In this document: positions 59,101-64,000 of the stretch, piece after piece
How the letters are laid out: every line of letters starts with the position of its first letter
How positions within the stretch are numbered: position 1 is the stretch's first letter
Assembly: GCF_027497195.1 (NCBI RefSeq)
Contig: NZ_CP114905.1
Span: 4,006,001 to 4,070,000 of the forward strand
Origin: Streptomyces sp. WMMC500
GTDB taxonomy: Bacteria; Actinomycetota; Actinomycetes; Streptomycetales; Streptomycetaceae
DNA: 64,000 nt
Direction: 5' to 3'
Notes under the pieces: generated by a model
Told to the model about the DNA's origin: nothing
Database searches by the model: none
Seen by the model: the letters and a program-made list of their open reading frames with translations, nothing else
Program-made: the position numbers and the translations under genes

Positions 59101-60106
59101 GAGGCTGAAGCCGAAGACGCAGGCGGCGATCACGCGCGCCTTCGACGAGGCGTCGGGCACGTCGGGCGGCGGGAAGGGGTCCCGCGGCGCCGAGTCGGCG
59201 GGCGACGGCGGCGGACCCGCGCTCGACCGGCGCACCGGCCTCACCTCCTGGACCGTCGGCGCCCTCCCCCGCACCTTCGAGACCCGGCGCGGCGGCCACA
59301 CCGTCAAGGCGTACCCGGCGCTGGTGGACGAGGGCGAGACCGTCGCCGTGCGGCTGTACGACACGGAGGCGGAGCAGGCCGCGGCCATGTGGGCCGGCAC
59401 CCGCCGCCTGATCCTGCTCCAACTCCCCTCCAACCCCGCGAAGTTCGCCAACAGCACGCTGTCCAACCAGGCGAAGCTGGCCCTCTCCCGCACCCCCCAC
59501 GGCGGCGTACAGGCCCTCTTCGAGGACTGCGTCACCGCCTCCGCGGACCGGCTCATCGCCGCCCGCGGCGGCCCCGCGTGGGACGAGGAGGGCTTCCGCA
59601 AGCTCTTCGACTCCGTACGGGCCGACATCGTGGACGCCACGATGCAGACCATCCGGCAGGTGCAGGAGGTGCTGGCGGCCTGGCACGCCTGCGAGGGACG
59701 GCTGCGGGGCGTCACGAGCCCGGTGCTGGCCGAGTCCGCGGCGGACGTGCGCGAGCAGTTGGCGTGGCTGGTGAAGCCGGGCTTCGTCACCGAGCACGGC
59801 GCGGGCCGGCTGCCGGACCTGCTGCGGTACCTCGTCGCGGCGGACCGCCGGCTGCAGCAGCTCCCCACGAACGCGGAGCGGGACCGGGCGCGGATGGCGA
59901 AGGTCAAGGAGATGCAGGACGAGTACGCGTGGCTGCTGGAGCAGCAGCCGCGGGGGCGGCCGGTGCCGCGGGCGGTGCGGGACGTGCGGTGGATGATCGA
60001 GGAGCTGCGGGTGAGCTACTTCGCGCACGCGCTGGGGACGGCGTATCCGGTCTCCGACAAGCGGATCGTGAAGGCGGTCGACGCGCTGGTACCGCCGGCG
60101 CGGTGA
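56108..60106 (+). CDS. hrpA: HrpA-type ATP-dependent RNA helicase
   Basis: A 1332-residue DEAH-box helicase that unwinds RNA during processing or ribosome rescue. Motif I is GETGSGKTTQ starting at residue 100, motif Ia IGHTQPRRIAARTVAERVAE, and motif II DEAH at 197-200. Motif III is VVITSATIDPERFSRHF, and motif VI lies in QASANQRKGRCGRLADGICV. After the ratchet and OB-like region, the C-terminal DUF3418-type region (TGLTSWTVGALPRTFETRRG) is complete. Length is normal for HrpA. Start is ATG 56108. It is the left member of the conserved bldC neighbourhood. Confidence 0.95.
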   Translation: MSTSAIPSFADLGARLSALTLRDEQRLGRRLDGARRLRKPEARAGVLAEIAAAVDAAELTAERRRAAVPPVSYPHELPVSQKKDDILAAIRDHQVVIVAGETGSGKTTQIPKICLELGRGVRGLIGHTQPRRIAARTVAERVAEELRTPLGEAVGWKVRFTDQVGGDTLVKLMTDGILLAEIQTDRELRQYDTIIIDEAHERSLNIDFLLGYLARLLPRRPDLKVVITSATIDPERFSRHFGDAPIVEVSGRTYPVEVRYRPLLEEGAEDADRDQITAICDAVDELQAEGDGSGDILVFLSGEREIRDTADALAKQKLRDTEVLPLYARLSHAEQHRVFQRHGGRRVVLATNVAETSLTVPGIRYVIDTGFARISRYSHRTKVQRLPIEPISQASANQRKGRCGRLADGICVRLYAEEDFLARPEFTDAEILRTNLASVILQMTAAGLGEIEKFPFIDPPDSRNIKAGVQLLEELHALDTDQKDPKKRLTQTGRRLAQLPVDPRLARMVLEAERNGCVREVMVIASALSIQDPRERPADKQQQADQHHARFRDESSDFVTFLNLWTYVREQQKALSSSAFRRMCKREFLNYLRIREWQDIYSQLRTIARGMDIHPADQDAAPELVHRSLLAGLLSHIGLKDTDAKNEYLGARSAKFAVFPGSALFKKPPRWIMSAELVETSRLWARVNAKVEPEWVEPLAQHLVKRTYSEPHWEKDQAAVMAYERVTLYGVPLVARRKVNYGRIDAETCRDLFIRHALVEGDWRTHHKFFAANRRLLTEVEELEHRARRRDILVDDETLFDFYDQRVPADVVSGAHFDSWWKKKQREEPELLNFEKSMLINERAEGVTKDDYPDSWRQGKLKLRVTYQFEPGTDADGVTVHVPLQILNQVVPDGFDWQIPGLREDVVTELIRSLPKPIRRNYVPAPNYAKAFLERAVPVQEPLTTALARELQRMVGVPVAAEDFDWAKVPEHLKVTFRVTDERRRQLAESKDLEELRLRLKPKTQAAITRAFDEASGTSGGGKGSRGAESAGDGGGPALDRRTGLTSWTVGALPRTFETRRGGHTVKAYPALVDEGETVAVRLYDTEAEQAAAMWAGTRRLILLQLPSNPAKFANSTLSNQAKLALSRTPHGGVQALFEDCVTASADRLIAARGGPAWDEEGFRKLFDSVRADIVDATMQTIRQVQEVLAAWHACEGRLRGVTSPVLAESAADVREQLAWLVKPGFVTEHGAGRLPDLLRYLVAADRRLQQLPTNAERDRARMAKVKEMQDEYAWLLEQQPRGRPVPRAVRDVRWMIEELRVSYFAHALGTAYPVSDKRIVKAVDALVPPAR

Positions 60107-60176
60107 GTCGCAGGGAAGTGGTTCGACCGGGGGCCTGAGCTGCTGTAGAGTCGGGCACGCGCGTTCGCGCCAGCAA

Positions 60177-60251
60177 GGTCCTGTGGAGCAGTTTGGAGTG
60201 CTCGCCACCCTGTCAAGGTGGAGGCCGCGGGTTCAAATCCCGTCAGGACCG
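60177..60251 (+). tRNA. tRNA-Asp (anticodon GTC), second copy
   Basis: Identical over 75 bases to the copy at 43200-43274: same acceptor stem, same CTGTCAA loop with GTC. Unlike the first copy, CCA is not encoded (GCC follows). Its last 18 bases are part of a 60-base tandem repeat described separately. Confidence 0.96.
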
Positions 60252-60371
60252 CCTAGTTCTCGCAGGCCCTGTCTGAGGCCGCGCCCGCGGCGAAGCCGCA
60301 GACGGATGCAGCAAATCCCGTCAGGACCGCCTAGTTCTCGCAGGCCCCGCCTGAGGCCGCGCCCGCGGCGA
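60234..60371. repeat. Tandem duplication of the tRNA-Asp 3' end
   Basis: Positions 60234-60293 and 60312-60371 are 60-base direct repeats, 78 bases apart, with two mismatches. The first starts inside the T arm of tRNA-Asp, so the last 18 bases of the tRNA are duplicated downstream. This is the arrangement left by integration or excision at a tRNA 3' end, or by local slippage. Confidence 0.9.
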
Positions 60372-60378
60372 TCCCACC

Positions 60379-60403
60379 AGCCTCCGTCGTCACGGCGGAG
60401 GCT
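60379..60403 (+). terminator. Hairpin terminator after tRNA-Asp
   Basis: AGCCTCCG (60379-60386) pairs with CGGAGGCT (60396-60403), with a short inner CCGT/ACGG stem. A T-rich tail (TTCTGTCTCT) follows. Confidence 0.8.
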
Positions 60404-60439
60404 TTCTGTCTCTCCCGTGACGCATTCCCCCTGGTACGC

Positions 60440-60449
60440 GGTCTAGACC
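60440..60449. promoter_or_regulatory. DasR-like operator core
   Basis: GGTCTAGACC is a perfect palindrome identical to the core of the dre site (TGGTCTAGACCA) of the GlcNAc-responsive regulator DasR. Flanking bases are C and G instead of T and A, so affinity may be low. It lies 50 bases before the DUF6274-like small gene. Confidence 0.4.
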
Positions 60450-60498
60450 GGCTGCTCGTTTCCTTGACGGACGTGCGGCCCCCCGGTACTCAAGCTCT

Positions 60499-60720
60499 AT
60501 GACGACGACCGCGCGGCACGAGACGAAGGCCCTCCTGCGCGCCCATCTCTCCGCCGCGTCGTCGTACGGTCACCTCACCCCCCACTGCGCCGTCTGCAGC
60601 CGCCTGCTGCGGCTGGCGATGGAGTCGGCGCCGCCGGAGACCGCGGACGCGAACGACGCGGCGACGGCAGACGACGCGGCAGACACGGCCGAGCCGGACG
60701 GGGCAACGCTCCCGACCTAG
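60499..60720 (+). CDS. Small DUF6274-like protein
   Basis: A 73-residue protein starting MTTTARHETKALLRAHLSAA, with HLTPHCAVCSRLLRLAME giving a CxxC pair that could hold a metal. The C-terminal 30 residues are Ala/Asp/Glu-rich and probably disordered. The first 45 residues match, by memory, a small Streptomyces family found beside bldC (DUF6274); I cannot verify the number. It converges on bldC. Function unknown. Confidence 0.6.
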   Translation: MTTTARHETKALLRAHLSAASSYGHLTPHCAVCSRLLRLAMESAPPETADANDAATADDAADTAEPDGATLPT

Positions 60721-60798
60721 GGCAGAAGTTGACGGGGGGTCATTATCGCAGCGGTCAGCACGGCGCAAGCGGACGAGAGTGTGACGGGGATCACTCAT

Positions 60799-60814
60799 CT
60801 TGTTTCGAAACAAG
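60799..60814. promoter_or_regulatory. Perfect 16-base palindrome between the small gene and bldC
   Basis: CTTGTTTCGAAACAAG is fully self-complementary and lies in an unusually AT-rich spot. Because both neighbouring genes converge on this gap, it is not an obvious operator for either. It may belong to an unseen promoter or be a protein-binding site of another kind. The gap 60721-61073 otherwise holds two hairpins and no convincing gene. Confidence 0.45.
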
Positions 60815-60909
60815 GGGATTTACGCACCCCTTAGGTCGGGTCAATTTTGTATATGCCATTGCACCCGTGCCCGGACGGGCATCCGCCCCGGCCGCCGTCG
60901 CGTACGCGA

Positions 60910-60994
60910 ACGGCCCCCGGCGGCCGCCCCGGCGAGGGCGGCCACCGGGGGCCGTGCGGCAAATCGCGCTGGACCCGGCGGAGTCCAGCGCGAT
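60910..60994. terminator. Two hairpins downstream of bldC
   Basis: The first has 11-base arms at 60910-60920 (ACGGCCCCCGG) and 60945-60955, with an inner GGCCGCC/GGCGGCC stem. The second has perfect 12-base arms at 60963-60974 (ATCGCGCTGGAC) and 60983-60994. They lie beyond the leftward bldC stop and can serve both converging genes. Confidence 0.8.
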
Positions 60995-61073
60995 CGACGA
61001 TGCTGCGTCGCGGGTGGTGCGAGGGGCGTGAGCCGGGCTAGGGGGTCCCGGCCGGCCCCGGCGACGCGGGTGG

Positions 61074-61280
61074 TCAGGCCTCGCTGCGCTGCTGCGGAAT
61101 GCCCGCCAGCAGTGCGCGGACCTCCGCCTCGCGGTAGCGGCGATGCCCGCCGAGCGTGCGGATCGACGTGAGCTTGCCGGCCTTCGCCCAGCGCGTGACC
61201 GTCTTCGGGTCAACGCGGAACATCGTGGCTACCTCGGCGGGGGTCAGCAGCGGCTCGGCGTCAGGGGTGCGAGCGGTCAT
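61074..61280 (-). CDS. bldC: Developmental regulator BldC (MerR-like)
   Basis: A 68-residue DNA-binding protein, essentially a bare MerR-type winged helix: LLTPAEVATMFRVDPKTVTR, WAKAGKLTSIRTLGGHRRYR, EAEVRALLAGIPQQRSEA. Length and sequence match BldC of Streptomyces, which binds head-to-tail at AT-rich direct repeats and delays entry into aerial growth and sporulation. Start ATG 61280 has AGGAGG seven bases upstream; a longer frame from 61364 runs through the leader and is not expected. The neighbours (HrpA helicase, hypothetical, valine dehydrogenase) are the conserved ones. Confidence 0.97.
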   Translation of the reverse strand: MTARTPDAEPLLTPAEVATMFRVDPKTVTRWAKAGKLTSIRTLGGHRRYREAEVRALLAGIPQQRSEA

Positions 61281-61297
61281 GAGCGGCCTCCTCGGGA

Positions 61298-61317
61298 GAA
61301 CCGAACCTTCTCGGTTC
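61298..61317. promoter_or_regulatory. Inverted repeat in the bldC leader
   Basis: GAACCGA (61298-61304) and TCGGTTC (61311-61317) are perfect 7-base complements, beginning 18 bases before the bldC start codon. It could be an operator or a leader hairpin. AT-rich promoter-like DNA follows upstream (about 61320-61365). Confidence 0.45.
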
Positions 61318-61919
61318 TTTCCTCTAAATTCTGCACCTTGACCCTCGTTGACCGATATGGCCAACGGGGGTCGAGTCGGTAATAGGACGAACGGCTTGTC
61401 CTCGGCACTACAACTACACCATCTGTCCAGCGGCGTCGGCCAAACCGATGGAATTGCCCTCTGAGGTGTTCAACCTCGACGGATCCCGCTGGACCGTGCC
61501 ATAGCGGACAGTCACACCCTCGTGACGATCAGTCACAGCACCACCAGGGGCCACAAGGTCTCCCACGAGTGGATCAATGCTCGGCATTCCACCCCAAGTT
61601 GGACGGAACATACCCCATCTGGACTCCTTGCCCTATATCGTCACCCAGGCTATGCGGTGACGGCAAGACCCAGGTACGTGCTTTCCATCACGCTTGACCA
61701 AATAGCCTGGTTCGGGACCTTCGTCCGGGACCAAGGTCCCCATGGGCAGGGACCGGTCGGCCCCTTCCGTGCCGGGGTCTGGCGGGACACTAGTCCGGAT
61801 TTGTTCGTCGCACTAGTGAGCCCTCGTCCGACCTCTTGACCCGCAGCCCGACCGGCCATGGCCGAAACCCGTCCGCCGGGCGCCCGTCGCCCCGCGCCCG
61901 CCGCCCGCGCCCGTACGCG
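61318..61919. other. Gene-free stretch upstream of bldC
   Basis: No credible gene in about 600 bases. It holds the presumed bldC promoter near 61320-61370. Three GTCAC/GTGAC half-sites lie at 61511-61515, 61522-61526 and 61532-61536, and an 8-base-arm hairpin spans 61714-61740. Base composition is less GC-rich than the flanks. A 105-codon rightward frame at 61522 has no ribosome site and atypical codon use. Confidence 0.6.
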
Positions 61920-62747
61920 CTAGCTGGCGAACTGCCGCTCGCGCACCACGCCCCAGCGGTCCGTCAGCCGCTGGTACGCGCGCCCGGCCCGCTCCTCGTC
62001 CCCCGCCGCCAGCGCCGCCAGGCCCTCGGCGACCTCCGCCGCGGACCGGTCCTCCGCCAGGTGCTCCCTCGGCAGTACGTGGACGAGCCCGCCGTAGTCC
62101 AGCTCCACCAGCGACCGCGGATGGAACTCTTCCAGCCACTTTCCGACGTCCACCAGGCCCTCGACCAGCGGCGCCTGCCCGACCGCGTCGCGCAGCGCCT
62201 TCAGGCCGCGCGCCACCCGGCGCCGGGCCTCCACCATCGGCGTGCGGTAGCGCAGCAGGGTGCGCTCGCCCGTCTCGTACTCCCTCTCCTCGTCCGAGAA
62301 GAGCACGAACCAGCGCATCGGCACCGTCCAGACCGCCGACCTGATCCACGGCCGGGCGTCCGGGTTGTCCACCCGCCAGCGCGCGTGGTCGGCGAGCGCC
62401 TGTTCGCGTACGACCTCGGGCAGCGCCGCCTCCAGCACCGGCGGGGGCAGCTCCTCGACCAGCTCGTCCAGCGCCAGCCAGCTCCGCAGCCGGGTGCGCC
62501 AGGGGCAGACGCAGGTCACGCCGTCGACGTCGGCGACGAAGGCGTCGCCGCTCTCGTGCGCCGGGGCCGCCGTCGGCGGGGTGCCGGCCAGCCCGGCCAG
62601 CGCCCGCAGCAGCTCGTCCTGACTGGTGGGGGCGGTCTCGCGGGCGGCGTAGCGATACCAGTGGGTCCGTTCGGGTTCGGGGAAGGCGGCCAGCGGCTCG
62701 TACACGCGCAGATATGTCGCGTACGGGATCACCAGTGACGACACCAC
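61920..62747 (-). CDS. Conserved hypothetical protein of the bldC neighbourhood
   Basis: A 275-residue cytoplasmic protein starting [20 protein letters not shown]. Blocks include [60 protein letters not shown] and [20 protein letters not shown]. No known domain is apparent and no signal or membrane helix is present. I chose the GTG at 62747, with AGAGGG a few bases upstream; GTGs at 62753 and 62744 are alternatives. It is divergent from valine dehydrogenase. In Streptomyces an equivalent gene sits between bldC and vdh, so it is conserved in place, but its role is unknown. Confidence 0.8.
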   Translation of the reverse strand: MVSSLVIPYATYLRVYEPLAAFPEPERTHWYRYAARETAPTSQDELLRALAGLAGTPPTAAPAHESGDAFVADVDGVTCVCPWRTRLRSWLALDELVEELPPPVLEAALPEVVREQALADHARWRVDNPDARPWIRSAVWTVPMRWFVLFSDEEREYETGERTLLRYRTPMVEARRRVARGLKALRDAVGQAPLVEGLVDVGKWLEEFHPRSLVELDYGGLVHVLPREHLAEDRSAAEVAEGLAALAAGDEERAGRAYQRLTDRWGVVRERQFAS

Positions 62748-62955
62748 GGACACGCCCTCTCCCTCTCTCCCGCTCCCCCGTACGTCTCCGAGTCTGCCGC
62801 AGACTAGGGTGCTGAGTCCTCCGGGGGGACGCCTCCGGGGACCCGAGACCCGCCGGGGGGTTCCGGGAGGCGGGCGCCGCTCTACGCTTGAGCCACTACC
62901 TGCCCTCCCCCACCCCTGGGGGGCAGCAGCCCGCGACCAAACCGGAGTCACCACC

Positions 62956-64000
62956 GTGACCGACGTTCTCTCCACACTCTTCCGCTCCGACCAGGGCGGA
63001 CATGAACAGGTAGTCCTCTGCCAGGACCGCGAGACCGGCCTCAAGGCGGTCATCGCCCTCCACTCCACCGCCCTGGGCCCGGCACTCGGCGGCACCCGCT
63101 TCCACTCCTACGCCTCGTCGGACGACCCCGAGCAGGCCGCGGTCCTGGACGCGTTGAACCTCTCCCGCGGCATGTCGTACAAGAACGCCATGGCCGGCCT
63201 CGACCACGGCGGCGGCAAGGCCGTGATCATCGGCGACCCCGACAAGGTGAAGACCGAGGCCCTGCTGCTGGCGTACGGCCGCTTCGTCGCCTCGCTCGGC
63301 GGGCGCTACGTCACGGCGTGCGACGTCGGGACGTACGTCGAGGACATGGACGTGGTCGCGCGGACGAACCGGTGGACCACCGGCCGCTCGCCGGCGAACG
63401 GCGGCTGCGGCGACTCCTCGGTGCTGACGGCGTTCGGCGTCTTCCAGGGCATGCGCGCGGTGGCCGAGCACCTGTGGGGCACGCCGTCGCTGCGCGGGCG
63501 GCGGATCGGCGTCGCCGGGGTCGGCAAGGTGGGGCACATCCTCGTGGACCACCTGGCCGCGGAGGGCGCGGAGGTGGTGATCACCGACGTGCGGGCGGCG
63601 TCGGTGGCGCGGGTACGGGCCGCGCATCCCGGCGTGACGGTCGTCGCGGACACGGACGCGCTGATCCGCGAGCCGCTGGACGTGTACGCGCCGTGCGCGC
63701 TGGGCGGGGCGCTCAGCGACGACACGGTGCCGGTGCTCGCCGCGAAGGCCGTCTGCGGCGCGGCGAACAACCAGCTCGCGCACCCGGGCGTGGAGAAGGA
63801 CCTGGCCGACCGCGGGATCCTCTACGCCCCCGACTACGTGGTCAACGCGGGCGGGGTCATCCAGGTCGCCGACGAGCTGCACGGCTTCGACATGGACCGG
63901 GCGCGGGCGAAGGCCGCGCGGATCTTCGACACGACGGTGGAGATATTCCACCGGGCGGCGTCCGACGGCGTACCGCCGGCGGTGGCGGCGGATCGAATCG
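62956..64000 (+). CDS. vdh: Valine (branched-chain amino acid) dehydrogenase, 3' end missing
   Basis: The first 348 codons of an NAD-dependent Glu/Leu/Phe/Val dehydrogenase; the frame is open at the right edge, with only about 10-20 residues missing by family length. The catalytic lysine region is [15 protein letters not shown] (Lys88). Substrate and cofactor blocks are [54 protein letters not shown] and [10 protein letters not shown]. It deaminates valine and related amino acids, feeding acyl-CoA precursors of polyketides. Start is GTG 62956 with GGAG eight bases upstream. Position beside bldC supports the vdh assignment. Confidence 0.93.
   Translation, partial: MTDVLSTLFRSDQGGHEQVVLCQDRETGLKAVIALHSTALGPALGGTRFHSYASSDDPEQAAVLDALNLSRGMSYKNAMAGLDHGGGKAVIIGDPDKVKTEALLLAYGRFVASLGGRYVTACDVGTYVEDMDVVARTNRWTTGRSPANGGCGDSSVLTAFGVFQGMRAVAEHLWGTPSLRGRRIGVAGVGKVGHILVDHLAAEGAEVVITDVRAASVARVRAAHPGVTVVADTDALIREPLDVYAPCALGGALSDDTVPVLAAKAVCGAANNQLAHPGVEKDLADRGILYAPDYVVNAGGVIQVADELHGFDMDRARAKAARIFDTTVEIFHRAASDGVPPAVAADRI

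Noticed and set aside
60183..60446. Rightward 87-codon frame over tRNA-Asp
   Set aside because: Translation of tRNA sequence and its duplicated 3' end; not a protein gene.
61522..61839. Rightward 105-codon frame upstream of bldC
   Set aside because: No ribosome-binding site, weak third-position GC bias and no recognisable domain.

Overview
The window looks like chromosomal DNA from a Streptomyces or a very close relative. It is very GC-rich, many genes start with GTG, Tat and Sec secretion signals are common, and leucine TTA codons were seen only in a small foreign-looking island. The right end carries a block in the order hrpA-type helicase, DUF6274-like small gene, bldC, conserved hypothetical, valine dehydrogenase, which matches the conserved bldC neighbourhood of Streptomyces. 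Genes on both strands are packed as short divergent or convergent pairs, and perfect-hairpin terminators separate many of them.

Layout. 0-2.6 kb: end of an epimerase gene and a TetR/DHA2-exporter divergent pair with a clear operator. 2.5-11.3 kb: GH114-type protein, three SAM methyltransferases, a LacI regulator, a secreted I36-type inhibitor, a DinB/DUF664 protein and hypotheticals; the gaps hold unusual inverted repeats and a possible 33-residue gene. 11.4-18.7 kb: a polysaccharide-degradation locus with GH27 alpha-galactosidase, a lyase-like jelly-roll protein and a GH29-like multidomain enzyme, plus two decayed genes (an unrecognised fragment and the tail of a LacI regulator). 18.7-22.8 kb: a tRNA-Glu-associated island bounded by two copies of tRNA-Glu plus the 3' part of gntP. 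It holds a decayed DUF1156 DNA methylase, a frameshifted small secreted protein, a vanadium-haloperoxidase-like gene and a serine-recombinase remnant. 22.9-25.9 kb: the intact gluconate set gntP-gntK with a divergent GntR regulator and operators.

26-36.2 kb: an MMPL exporter divergent from an ECF41 sigma factor, with an ECF41-type promoter in front of the exporter; an M28 peptidase; a GH6-FnIII-CBM3 cellulase with a CebR-type palindrome upstream; and a translationally coupled sulfotransferase/GT4 pair. 36.3-43.1 kb: a large S8 protease, a PAS-GAF-SpoIIE-ATPase regulator and an amidohydrolase. 43.2-49.3 kb: tRNA-Asp and tRNA-Phe, then a two-gene operon of giant WD40 proteins, one of them fused to a Ser/Thr kinase. 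49.4-56 kb: a LAL regulator coupled to a methyltransferase and divergent from a second DHA2 exporter, then a DUF3533 membrane protein. 56.1-64 kb: hrpA, a second identical tRNA-Asp with a duplicated 3' end, and the bldC block.

The most system-like novelty is the kinase/WD40 pair at 43.5-49.3 kb. Each protein has TPR-like repeats and two seven-bladed propellers joined by a shared linker, and only one carries the kinase. The clearest mobile-DNA story is the tRNA-Glu island. All calls come from reading the sequence; no database search was run.
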